A DNA stretch of 10,893 nt from Paracoccaceae bacterium (GCA_002683355.1 NYTF01000013.1:4879-15771); one strand, 5' to 3'. Counted from the stretch's first letter, positions 1 through 7,140 are shown. Numbers and translations are program-made. Notes: generated from the sequence alone by a model not told the origin.

Positions 1-411
1 ATTTTTTTCTTGGTTTATGAAGATTGGAAGTACATCCTTGTAACTCCAACCTACACATCCATGATTAATCTCCCAATCGTTATAATCCTTTGCTTGCCCA
101 CGCATATAAATCATACCGTTTATGGAGGAGCCACCTCCTAATACTGTGCCTTGCGGGACTACGAAGTTCCGATCGTCTAAACTCGCATCTGGCTCAGATA
201 TTACTCTTGATGCATCCTGAGTGTTAAGAGTTTTAAACATTGTGGCAGGTATGTGTATCCAACGGCTTGTATCCTTACGACCTCCTTCTATCAAGCAAAC
301 TGAAAATCGACCGTCTTTTATTATTTCGGATGCTAATACACAGCCAGCAGCACCTGCTCCAATTATAATGTAATCAAATTCAGTTTGGGATTTTAGGCCT
401 TTATCCATCAT
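1..411 (-). CDS. GMC-family FAD oxidoreductase (choline/alcohol dehydrogenase-like), N-terminal 137 residues only
   Basis: This is the N-terminal part of a glucose-methanol-choline oxidoreductase, a soluble flavoenzyme that oxidises an alcohol group to an aldehyde. The reading frame is open to the left edge of the window, so about three quarters of a usual 530-560 residue protein is missing. Visible motifs are the Rossmann FAD-binding stretch IIIGAGAAGCVLAS at residues 16-29, the acidic ribose-binding position in CLIEGG at 39-44, and the family signature GTVLGGGSSINGMIYMRG at 88-105, followed by DYNDW and GWSYKDVLP. The start is the first of two adjacent ATGs, with GGAG nine bases before it. 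The gene is transcribed away from the epoxide hydrolase, so the 175-base gap between them must hold its promoter. The substrate cannot be told, because the determinants are in the missing C-terminal half; choline is only one option. Confidence 0.95.
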   Translation of the reverse strand, partial: MMDKGLKSQTEFDYIIIGAGAAGCVLASEIIKDGRFSVCLIEGGRKDTSRWIHIPATMFKTLNTQDASRVISEPDASLDDRNFVVPQGTVLGGGSSINGMIYMRGQAKDYNDWEINHGCVGWSYKDVLPIFINQEKN

Positions 412-534
412 GCTTATTCACTCCAGTTATTAATAAGTTTACTGTTTTAGATTGGCTCATTTACTGAAAGGTATTTTTTAAAGTGTTAATTAAACAATTA
501 TGATTTGATTAAATTATCGAATTTCCATTTCAAT

Positions 535-563
535 TTGAACTGTTGTAAATCTTATTTTAAACT
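535..563 (+). promoter_or_regulatory. Candidate promoter of the epoxide hydrolase gene
   Basis: TTGAAC (535-540) and TAAACT (558-563) are separated by 17 bases. Each matches the sigma-70 consensus at four of six positions. A start of transcription near 570 would leave a short leader before the ATG at 587. The -10 element lies inside the palindrome at 543-574, a layout typical of a repressed promoter. The region is AT-rich, so chance matches are easy to find. Confidence 0.35.
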
Positions 564-574
564 AAGATTTACAA
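543..574. promoter_or_regulatory. Near-perfect 32-bp palindrome, probable operator
   Basis: The arms TTGTAAATCTTA (543-554) and TAAGATTTACAA (563-574) are exact inverted copies of 12 bases. The 8-base centre contains the palindrome TTTAAA, so only one base pair (555/562) breaks the symmetry over 32 bases. It ends 12 bases before the epoxide hydrolase start codon, inside the divergent gap with the GMC gene. No T-run follows it, so it is not a good terminator, and its place over the likely promoter suggests a binding site for a dimeric repressor. The regulator is not encoded in this window. Confidence 0.6.
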
Positions 575-586
575 AAGTAGGTGTTA

Positions 587-1735
587 ATGTCGATACTCAA
601 AACATTTAAAATAGATGTTTGTCAAAAGGATATAAACTTTATTCATAAAAAAGTTTCTGAATATCCATGGCATGAGATGCCAAGTGATGGAGGTTGGCAG
701 TTCGGTACAAATATTGATTTTATGAAAGACCTTTGTAAATATTGGGTTGAGCAGTTTGATTGGCAAAGACAAGCAGACAAGATCAATAAGTTTGATAATT
801 TTATTTCAGAGATAGATGGAATTGAGGTACATTTTATTTATGAGAGAGGTAGTGGTTCAAAACCAAAACCATTGATAATAAGCCATGGCTGGCCTGGTTC
901 AATCATTGAATTTATCGAAATGATAGACCCTTTAGCACATCCTGAGAGATATGGAGGAAATGTTGAAGATGCTTTTGACGTAATTGTTCCATCACTTGTG
1001 GGGTTTGGATTTTCAGGAAAACCACATAGGCCATATGGCCCTAGAAGGATGGCGTCGATTTTTAATAAACTGATGACTGAAGTATTGGGATACAAGAGTT
1101 ATATTGCGCAGGGTGGCGATTGGGGTGGTACTATATCAACTTGGCTAGGTTATGATTATCCGAGATGCTGCGAGGGAATCCATATCAATATTATGACTGT
1201 TAGGCATTGCGAAGGACCAAAAGGTGAGGAAGAAGAACTTTGGGCATCGACGTTTGAAAAAGATCAAATACCAGAGAACGGATATCGTATATTGCAAGCG
1301 ACTAAACCCCAAACATTGAGTTATGGTATGATGGATAGTCCTGTAGGAATTGCCGCTTGGATAATTGAAAAATTTCATTCCTGGTCAGATAATAAGAGCG
1401 ATGATATTGAGACAGTTTTTTCAAAGGATGCGTTGCTAACAAATATTATGATTTATATCATTACTAAGACTTTCAATACTGCATCTTGGATCTACTATGG
1501 TCGAGAGGAAGAGGGAGGGAGAGTTTTATCAAAAGAGGGAAAACGAGTAGAAGTGCCAACTGCCTGTGCATTGTTTCCAGCTGAAATGTCTGCATGGCCT
1601 CCTAGATCTTACGTTGATAGGGTATATAATGTAACACAGTGGACTGAAATGCCGAGTGGTGGGCATTTTGCAGCAATGGAGCAGCCTAAGTTTTTAATTG
1701 AAGATATTAGAAATTTTGTGAGATCACTTAAATGA
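587..1735 (+). CDS. Epoxide hydrolase, EHN / microsomal-type alpha/beta hydrolase
   Basis: Predicted to open an epoxide ring to a diol through a covalent aspartyl ester, in the cytosol (no signal peptide). Residues 1-100 match the epoxide hydrolase N-terminal domain that wraps the fold; the alpha/beta hydrolase core follows. Counting from the ATG at 587, visible catalytic elements are the oxyanion motif HGWPGS (100-105), the nucleophile Asp178 in GGDWGG, lid tyrosines in WIYYG (301-305), the charge-relay acid Glu332 in FPAEM, and His360 in GGHFAAMEQP. The set is complete and the 382-residue length is normal for bacterial members. I prefer ATG 587 over the in-frame GTG at 581, because AGG at 579-581 then sits five bases upstream as ribosome binding site. 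The gene follows a palindromic operator-like site and lies 61 bases before the sulfatase gene without a terminator, so the two may be co-transcribed. The natural epoxide is unknown. Confidence 0.92.
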   Translation: MSILKTFKIDVCQKDINFIHKKVSEYPWHEMPSDGGWQFGTNIDFMKDLCKYWVEQFDWQRQADKINKFDNFISEIDGIEVHFIYERGSGSKPKPLIISHGWPGSIIEFIEMIDPLAHPERYGGNVEDAFDVIVPSLVGFGFSGKPHRPYGPRRMASIFNKLMTEVLGYKSYIAQGGDWGGTISTWLGYDYPRCCEGIHINIMTVRHCEGPKGEEEELWASTFEKDQIPENGYRILQATKPQTLSYGMMDSPVGIAAWIIEKFHSWSDNKSDDIETVFSKDALLTNIMIYIITKTFNTASWIYYGREEEGGRVLSKEGKRVEVPTACALFPAEMSAWPPRSYVDRVYNVTQWTEMPSGGHFAAMEQPKFLIEDIRNFVRSLK

Positions 1736-1796
1736 TTTGAATTAATAAATTTTAGTATGTTTATTTTGTTTTAACTTTGGTTTTGAGGTAGGTAAC

Positions 1797-3308
1797 TTGA
1801 AAAAAATTAAGAAAAAAAATGTGGTCTTAATCTTTACAGACAATCAACAAGCCTCCACCCTAGGATGTTATGGAAATGAAGAAATTCATACCCCAAATCT
1901 TGATTTGCTGTCCCAAAGGAGTTTTACCTTTAATAATGCTTTTTGCCCAAATGCTTTTTGTTCACCATGTCGGGCGTCTGTTTTAACTGGCCTTTTGCCA
2001 TCCCAGCATGGAGTCCATAGTTGGATTGATGATCGAAAGAGTAATGAATGGCCAATTGGTTGGCATGCGTTGGATGGATTAAATACATTACCAGAAATAT
2101 TAAAAAGTAATGGTTTTGAAACTGCTTTGATTGGTAAGTACCATTTAGGGGAGCCTAAAACACCAATGCGTGGCTTTGATCATTGGGTAACTATGGCCGA
2201 TGGTCATGTCAGAAGCTTTTTTAGGAATGAAATTTTTGAAAACGGTAGTAACTATTTTCACGAAGGTCATTCAGTTGACTTTTTTACATCAAAGGCAGTC
2301 TCTTTTCTAAAGAAAAATACCAATAATGAGAAGCCCTTCTTTTTGTACTTACCTTATCCTGCACCTTATGGACATTGGCCTGCAACAAAAGAAAAAGATG
2401 AGTGTAGACATTCTGAGCGATACAAAGATTGTGCGATGAATTCTATCCCTCGTGAAAATTTAAGTCGAGAAGCAATTAAGAATTACGATATGGTTAAGTC
2501 ACAGTCTGGAAAAGGTATGGATTATTCGATGCTTTTAAGAGCTCCAAATGATCTGGATACTCTAAGGAATTATTATGCACAAATCTCAATGGTTGACGAT
2601 GGCGTCGGTGAAATTATTTCGACGTTGGATGACTTGAGTTTAATGGATGATACTCTATTTATCTTCACAGCAGATCATGGTTTGTCGGTTGGGCAGCATG
2701 GTTTTTGGGGGCATGGCGCTGCTACTTTCCCATCTAATCTACACAAAGCTGCTCATTCTGTTCCGATGATCATAAGAAACGGTGATGACACGAAGATTGG
2801 ACAAAGATCAGATCTAATGGTGTCAAATATGGACATTTTTTCAACAATACTAGATGTAACTAAAATCGAGCAAATTGACGATAGTATAAGTGTGCCCAGC
2901 CGTTCACTTTTACCAATATTGAGTGATCAAATAACGGATTGGGGGCAGGATGCGGTTTTTTCTGAGCAAGAAGAAACTCGAGTAGTAAGAACTCAAAAAT
3001 TTGTTTATTTTAAGCGATTTAAAGAGTCAAAGAAATTTAATTTGGATGATGAATTATTTGACGTAGAAAATGATCCGAAAGAACAAAAAAATTTAATTAA
3101 TGAACCCCATTATTTAGTGGTAAAGAATAAATTGGATCAATTGCTTGAGAATTTTTTTAAAACTTATTCTCACTCTAAAGCCGACTTATGGAATGGAGGT
3201 AAGTCATTGCAAAATTCCACTCGAAAAACCTTATGGAAAAATGCATGGGGAGATGATTGGGAGCCAGTTTATCAATATAACTCAGAGGTTGAAAAATCTT
3301 TAGAATGA
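1797..3308 (+). CDS. Cys-type (formylglycine-dependent) sulfatase, cytosolic
   Basis: Alkaline-phosphatase-superfamily sulfatase that should hydrolyse a sulfate ester after Cys55 is oxidised to formylglycine. The signature C-S-P-C-R-A-S-V-L-T-G covers residues 55-65 and fits the C-x-P-x-R rule. Metal and active-site elements are FTDNQ (13-17), GKYHLG (113-118), His193 in GHWP, and TADHGLSVGQHG (291-302, with Asp293 and His294). The 503-residue length is normal. There is no signal peptide, which is unusual for bacterial sulfatases and implies an imported substrate. The start is TTG at 1797: it follows GAGG (1785-1788), no ATG lies nearby, and the core begins within ten residues. The stop overlaps the start of the FGE gene. 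Phosphonate monoester hydrolases share the same fold and formylglycine, so that activity is an alternative. I do not assign it to choline sulfatase, whose typical N-terminal motifs are not seen. Confidence 0.9.
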   Translation: MKKIKKKNVVLIFTDNQQASTLGCYGNEEIHTPNLDLLSQRSFTFNNAFCPNAFCSPCRASVLTGLLPSQHGVHSWIDDRKSNEWPIGWHALDGLNTLPEILKSNGFETALIGKYHLGEPKTPMRGFDHWVTMADGHVRSFFRNEIFENGSNYFHEGHSVDFFTSKAVSFLKKNTNNEKPFFLYLPYPAPYGHWPATKEKDECRHSERYKDCAMNSIPRENLSREAIKNYDMVKSQSGKGMDYSMLLRAPNDLDTLRNYYAQISMVDDGVGEIISTLDDLSLMDDTLFIFTADHGLSVGQHGFWGHGAATFPSNLHKAAHSVPMIIRNGDDTKIGQRSDLMVSNMDIFSTILDVTKIEQIDDSISVPSRSLLPILSDQITDWGQDAVFSEQEETRVVRTQKFVYFKRFKESKKFNLDDELFDVENDPKEQKNLINEPHYLVVKNKLDQLLENFFKTYSHSKADLWNGGKSLQNSTRKTLWKNAWGDDWEPVYQYNSEVEKSLE

Positions 3309-4147
3309 CTGAGATGGGAAATGTGACGCTTCCAGGTGGTTGGTTTAAAATGGGAGCTGACGATGGGCCTCATCTAGAAGATGGCGAAGGACCCATCAGA
3401 AACATCTGGCTAAACCGCTTTAAGATTTCGAAGACTGCAGTAAGTAATAAAGAATTTAAAGAATTTATCGATGCCACTGGATATAGAACAGTTGCTGAAG
3501 AAATTGGAACTTCATTTGTATTTTTTAAGTTCGTAAAAGACCCTGATCAGTATGAGTGCTCAAATTTGTCTCCAATCTGGAGATCAGTTCCTAATGCTAG
3601 TTGGTTATCACCAGAAGGTGCTAAAAGTAACATTCTTAAACGTCTTGATCATCCAGTAGTGCATATATCTATCCGAGATGCATTAGCTTTTTGTGAATGG
3701 AGAAATTGCAGATTATTGACAGAAGCTGAGTGGGAGTATTCTGCTCGAGGTGGAACGGTTGGTGAAAAATTTCCTTGGGGTAATTCACTAAAATTAAACA
3801 ATCAGAAAATGGCAAATACTTGGGACGGAGACTTTCCAAATGTAAAATATGACAGTTTTAAAGATCGGGGGACAGTTGATATTTTTTCATATCAACCCAA
3901 TGAATTTGGCTTATACAATATGATTGGAAATGTCTGGGAACTAGTTGCTGACCGGTTTGAAAAAACCCACTCGCCTCGAGATCAGAGAAACCCTAAAGGA
4001 CCATTAAATGGTGATTTTATTGTTGCAAGAGGCGGCTCATATCTATGTCATGACTCTTATTGTGTCAGGTATCGAAACTCTTCAAGACAGGCTGTAAAAT
4101 TTAATACGACTAGTGGCAATATAGGGTTTAGGATTGCTTTTGACTAG
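3305..4147 (+). CDS. Formylglycine-generating enzyme (sulfatase maturase, FGE/SUMF1 type)
   Basis: Copper- and oxygen-dependent enzyme that converts the cysteine of the sulfatase C-x-P-x-R site into formylglycine. The whole 280-residue protein is one FGE-sulfatase domain: GGWFKMG near 11-17, LLTEAEWEYSARGG (137-150), FPWGN (156-160), GLYNMIGNVWEL (202-213) and ARGGSYLCHDSYCVRYRNS (241-259). The cysteine pair Cys248 and Cys253 in LCHDSYC is the catalytic pair of true FGEs, and this separates it from ergothioneine EgtB-type relatives of the same fold. Its ATG shares bases with the TGA stop of the sulfatase gene (ATGA), so translation is probably coupled. This pairing strongly suggests that the upstream sulfatase is its client. 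It has no signal peptide, so maturation would take place in the cytosol. Use of O2 points to an aerobic organism. Confidence 0.93.
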   Translation: MTEMGNVTLPGGWFKMGADDGPHLEDGEGPIRNIWLNRFKISKTAVSNKEFKEFIDATGYRTVAEEIGTSFVFFKFVKDPDQYECSNLSPIWRSVPNASWLSPEGAKSNILKRLDHPVVHISIRDALAFCEWRNCRLLTEAEWEYSARGGTVGEKFPWGNSLKLNNQKMANTWDGDFPNVKYDSFKDRGTVDIFSYQPNEFGLYNMIGNVWELVADRFEKTHSPRDQRNPKGPLNGDFIVARGGSYLCHDSYCVRYRNSSRQAVKFNTTSGNIGFRIAFD

Positions 4148-4153
4148 ATAGGC

Positions 4154-4208
4154 TAAATCTTGCAAGAATTTAACCCTTTTGAATCAAAGGTTATTTTCAT
4201 GCTTGCAA
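4154..4208. promoter_or_regulatory. Two CTTGCAA words, one in a quasi-palindrome, before the PLP-enzyme gene
   Basis: CTTGCAA occurs at 4159-4165 and again at 4202-4208, 43 bases apart, about four helical turns. The first copy is the centre of TAAAT-CTTGCAAG-AATTTA (4154-4172), an inverted repeat with an 8-base perfect core and one extra base in the right flank. The second copy overlaps the candidate -35 element of the promoter at 4203-4233. This could be a paired binding site for a regulator of the PLP enzyme. The evidence is only the repeat and its position. Confidence 0.3.
4172..4197 (+). terminator. Weak terminator-like hairpin after the FGE gene
   Basis: AACCCTTT (4172-4179) can pair with AAAGGTT (4186-4192) around a six-base loop, with one bulged C, followed by ATTTT. 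It lies 25 bases after the FGE stop codon and before the candidate promoter of the next gene, the right place to end the sulfatase-FGE transcript. The stem is short and the T-run poor, so it is a tentative call. Confidence 0.4.
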
Positions 4209-4233
4209 TTCTTATTTTGTACTAGGATATAAT
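4203..4233 (+). promoter_or_regulatory. Candidate promoter of the PLP-enzyme gene
   Basis: A perfect -10 element TATAAT lies at 4228-4233. The best -35 candidate is TTGCAA at 4203-4208, with a longer than ideal 19-base spacer. Transcription would begin near 4240, giving a leader of about 30 bases before the ATG at 4272. It lies in the 124-base gap after the FGE gene and separates the PLP/TPR genes from the sulfatase unit. Confidence 0.5.
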
Positions 4234-4271
4234 ATTTTAAATTCTGTTTCCACAAACACATTGGAAAAACT

Positions 4272-5429
4272 ATGAAAAAGAAAAAAAACTTTTCGCTTGA
4301 ATTAGAAACGAAGGTTGCGCAAGCCTTAAGATTTATAGACGATACCACAGGGGCTGTTACACCAAACATTCAGTTATCGGCAACTTACGCTCGTGATGAA
4401 AATTATGATAATCGTAAGCCCTATTGGTACCGACGAGATGGTAATGAAACTACTGCTTATGCAGAAGAAATAATTGCGGAGTTGGAAGGTGCAAAGGACT
4501 CCATCCTTTTTGCATCAGGTATGTCTGCTGCGACTGCCGTTATTGATAATCTTCCTAAAGGCGCTCATGTAGTCATACCAAAAGTAATGTACCATGGTGT
4601 ATTAGCACAATTTCAACGATATGAAGAATTAAAACGTTTAAATATTTCTTATTATGAGGCTGGTGATTTAGAAGAAATGGAAACGGCAATTAATGATCGC
4701 AAAACAGACTTAGTTTGGGTAGAGACGCCTAATAATCCTGATTGGGCGATAACAGACATAGCATTAGCTGCTGAAATAACGCATCGAAACAACGCGAAAT
4801 TATTAACGGATTGTACTGCAACACCACCATGTATGACTCGTGCATTAGAACTTGGCGCTGATATTTCTTTTCATTCAGCTACGAAATTTCTTAATGGCCA
4901 TTCTGATGCGACTGCTGGAGTATTATCAACCTGCGAGGTTGATGATAACTGGGAAAGCTTATATTTGATAAGAAAGTTACAAGGGTCTGTATTAAATTCA
5001 CTTGAGGCTTGGCTGCTCATTAGAGGAATGCGTACATTATTTTTGAGGTTAGAAAAAGCATGTAAAAACGCCATGAAAATAGCTAATTATTTTGAGGGAC
5101 ACAGCAAAATAGAGAGTGTACTTTATCCAGGTTTAAAATCTCATAAGGGACATGAAATTAGTAAAAAACAAACAGATGGTAAGTTTGGCAGCATGCTATC
5201 CATTATTGTAAAGGGTGATGAAAAAAAAGCTATAGATGTGGCCAGGGCTTGTAAGATTTTTTATCCAGCCACTTCATTGGGAGGAGTAGAGAGCTTGATC
5301 GAACATCGAAAAACTGTTTCTGGTGAAGGATTTCCCGTGCACCCCAGACTTCTAAGACTTTCTATAGGTATAGAGAATTTAGATGATTTGATTTACGATC
5401 TTGAACAAGCATTAGAAAGTGCTTCTTAA
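4272..5429 (+). CDS. PLP-dependent Cys/Met-metabolism enzyme (cystathionine gamma-synthase/lyase family), divergent
   Basis: Fold-type I pyridoxal-phosphate enzyme of the family that includes cystathionine gamma-synthase, cystathionine lyases and methionine gamma-lyase. The PLP lysine is Lys205 in FHSATKFLNGHSD (200-212). Asp180 in LLTDCTATPP should hold the pyridine nitrogen, ASGMSA (81-86) binds phosphate, and Arg362 in LRLSIGIE is the carboxylate arginine. The 385-residue length is normal. The usual Y-S-R-x-x-N-P-T motif here reads Y-R-R-D-G-N-E-T (53-60), with Pro replaced by Glu, and the D-N-T-F-A-T-P region reads D-C-T-A-T-P. The exact reaction is thus uncertain: gamma- or beta-elimination or replacement on a sulfur or oxygen substituted amino acid are all possible. 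The ATG follows a weak GGA eight bases upstream. It has its own candidate promoter, and no terminator separates it from the TPR gene 64 bases downstream. Confidence 0.85.
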   Translation: MKKKKNFSLELETKVAQALRFIDDTTGAVTPNIQLSATYARDENYDNRKPYWYRRDGNETTAYAEEIIAELEGAKDSILFASGMSAATAVIDNLPKGAHVVIPKVMYHGVLAQFQRYEELKRLNISYYEAGDLEEMETAINDRKTDLVWVETPNNPDWAITDIALAAEITHRNNAKLLTDCTATPPCMTRALELGADISFHSATKFLNGHSDATAGVLSTCEVDDNWESLYLIRKLQGSVLNSLEAWLLIRGMRTLFLRLEKACKNAMKIANYFEGHSKIESVLYPGLKSHKGHEISKKQTDGKFGSMLSIIVKGDEKKAIDVARACKIFYPATSLGGVESLIEHRKTVSGEGFPVHPRLLRLSIGIENLDDLIYDLEQALESAS

Positions 5430-5493
5430 ATAATTACAAATCTTATTAGTGAAATACAGTTTTTGGAATAATTTTTTTGAAAGGTGATAATCA

Positions 5494-7140
5494 ATGGAGT
5501 ATTTTGATCTTGGCAGTTATTCATTTCCAGTAACCACAAGCTCTAAAGAAGCTCAAATGTGGTTTGATAGAGGCTTAATGTGGATTTATGGCTACAATCA
5601 TGATGAAGCTGAATTTTGTTTTGAACAATCGATAAGAATAGATCCTGGCTGTGCTATGTCCTATTGGGGCATAGGTTACGCAATCGGCCCAAATTATAAT
5701 AAGACATGGGCAGACTTTTCACATGAAGACAAGCAAAAATGCATCGACAAATCAAAGTTATCATTAGAAATCGCAATGAAAATAAAAGGATTAAAGCCTG
5801 TTGAAGAGGCATTAATTGAGGCTTTAAGTTTTCGCTACCCGTCTAGTGCTTTGGAGGAGGATTTTTCTACTTGGAATGATATTTATGCAGATAAGATGAG
5901 AGCAGTGTATAGCAGATTTGATGCTGAATTAGATGTTTGTGCACTTTTTGCTGAAGCGTTAATGAACCGGACGCCGTGGCAATTATGGGACGTTAGTACG
6001 GGTGAAGCAAAGGATGGTGCTGATACTCTGGAGGCTATTGCGGTTTTAGAGAACGCTTTTTCAAATCAAGAATTGCATGCAGCTAATGAGCATCCTGGAT
6101 TATTGCATATGTACGTACATCTCATGGAAATGTCGCCACATCCTGAAAAAGCGTTAAAAGCGGGTGATGCATTGACTGAGTTGGTACCCGATGCTGGTCA
6201 CTTAAAGCACATGGCCACACATATTGATGTTTTATGTGGGCATTATGAAAATGTTGTCCGTCGAAATCATAATGCGTCAATTGCGGATAAAAAATATTTA
6301 AAGATGCGAGGGGCAGAAACATTTTACACAGCATATGTTTGTCATAATTTTCATTTTAAAGTTTATGGAGCTATGTTTTTAGGACAGTTTAAACCTGCTT
6401 TTGAAGCAGCCCAGGAACTACAAGATCTACTTAGTCCTGAAATTATACGGCCAAGTGCAGATTGGTTGGAAAGTTACTATCCAATGAAATTTCATGTTTT
6501 TGTTCGATTTGGGATGTGGGAGGAAATTAAAGCTATTGTTTTGCCGGAAGATCAAGAACTGTTTAGTTTTACCACCGCTGTCATTCATTATACGAAATCT
6601 ATTGCTTATGCTGCTACTAACAATATTCCTGAAGCTGAGAAACATGGCAAGTTATTTGTTAAAGCTAAGAAATTGGTTCCCGATACCAGATTCCTTTTTA
6701 ATAATTCTTGTCTTGATATTCTGGCGGTCGCAGAACAAATGTTGGAAGGAGAGATATATTATCGTAAACAGGAATATGATAGGGCATTTGATAGCTTAAG
6801 AAAAGCTGTCCACTTAGATGACGATCTTCCGTATGAAGAGCCATGGGGTTGGATGCAACCAGCGCGTCATGCATTGGGTGCATTGTTGTTGGAACAAGGA
6901 AAGATAGAAGAGGCTGAGGCGGTATATCGTGCAGACTTAGGAATCGATGGGGTGTTGGGGCGCCCATGTCAAAATCCAGACAACGTATGGTCTTTACATG
7001 GATTACATGAATGTTTGCATCGAAAAGGACAGTTTGAAGAGGCTAAATTTATAAAGCAACGCCTTAATCTAGCGAACGCCCGGGCTGATCGTCCTATCTT
7101 AGCTTCTTGTTTTTGCCGACTAAGTCATAACGCGGCATAA
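5494..7140 (+). CDS. Tetratricopeptide-repeat protein with conserved histidine cluster, function unknown
   Basis: A 548-residue soluble protein without signal peptide or membrane segments. The N-terminus (YSFPVTTSSKEAQMWFDRGL, 9-28) leads into a clear TPR helix pair at about 20-57, ending in A-E-F-C-F-E-Q-S-I-R-I-D-P. Further TPR-like pairs are seen at about 415-440 and 453-480. Between residues 195 and 287 there is an unusual histidine series: His195, 200, 205, 209, 216, 236, 239, 243, 250, 259, 284 and 287, in motifs such as EHPGLLHMYVHLMEMSPHP and GHLKHMATHI. I recognise this arrangement from a widespread family annotated only as TPR proteins; no activity is known to me. The C-terminus ends with a Cys-x-Cys (539-541). 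A good ribosome binding site, GAAAGGTG at 5480-5487, precedes the ATG. The gene lies 64 bases after the PLP-enzyme gene in the same direction and is probably co-transcribed with it. Confidence 0.85.
   Translation: MEYFDLGSYSFPVTTSSKEAQMWFDRGLMWIYGYNHDEAEFCFEQSIRIDPGCAMSYWGIGYAIGPNYNKTWADFSHEDKQKCIDKSKLSLEIAMKIKGLKPVEEALIEALSFRYPSSALEEDFSTWNDIYADKMRAVYSRFDAELDVCALFAEALMNRTPWQLWDVSTGEAKDGADTLEAIAVLENAFSNQELHAANEHPGLLHMYVHLMEMSPHPEKALKAGDALTELVPDAGHLKHMATHIDVLCGHYENVVRRNHNASIADKKYLKMRGAETFYTAYVCHNFHFKVYGAMFLGQFKPAFEAAQELQDLLSPEIIRPSADWLESYYPMKFHVFVRFGMWEEIKAIVLPEDQELFSFTTAVIHYTKSIAYAATNNIPEAEKHGKLFVKAKKLVPDTRFLFNNSCLDILAVAEQMLEGEIYYRKQEYDRAFDSLRKAVHLDDDLPYEEPWGWMQPARHALGALLLEQGKIEEAEAVYRADLGIDGVLGRPCQNPDNVWSLHGLHECLHRKGQFEEAKFIKQRLNLANARADRPILASCFCRLSHNAA

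Noticed and set aside
124..138. Inverted repeat GGAGG / CCTCC
   Set aside because: It is within the codons of the GMC signature (glycine and serine run), so composition of the motif explains it.
581..586. GTG at 581 as start of the epoxide hydrolase
   Set aside because: It is in frame, but it overlaps the AGG at 579-581 that fits as ribosome binding site for the ATG at 587; the two extra residues add nothing to the domain.
1029..1040. Perfect palindrome GGCCATATGGCC
   Set aside because: It lies inside the epoxide hydrolase coding sequence within codons for the loop after the GFGFSG motif; no reason to see it as a regulatory site.
1797..3308. Choline sulfatase (betC) next to a choline dehydrogenase-like gene
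   Set aside because: The position near a GMC oxidoreductase is tempting, but the sulfatase lacks the typical choline-sulfatase N-terminal pattern, and a co-located FGE plus the divergent orientation do not support a bet operon.
4148..4271. SAM-II/SAM-V riboswitch before the PLP enzyme (words GCTAAA, TTGCAA and TTTAACC are present)
   Set aside because: The words occur in the wrong order, and the expected downstream GATAAA...GCTAAAAAGG part and the P1 stem are missing.
6494..6799. A 101-residue plus-strand frame inside the TPR gene
   Set aside because: It is a shifted frame of the TPR gene with leucine/isoleucine-rich, low-information sequence and no ribosome binding site.
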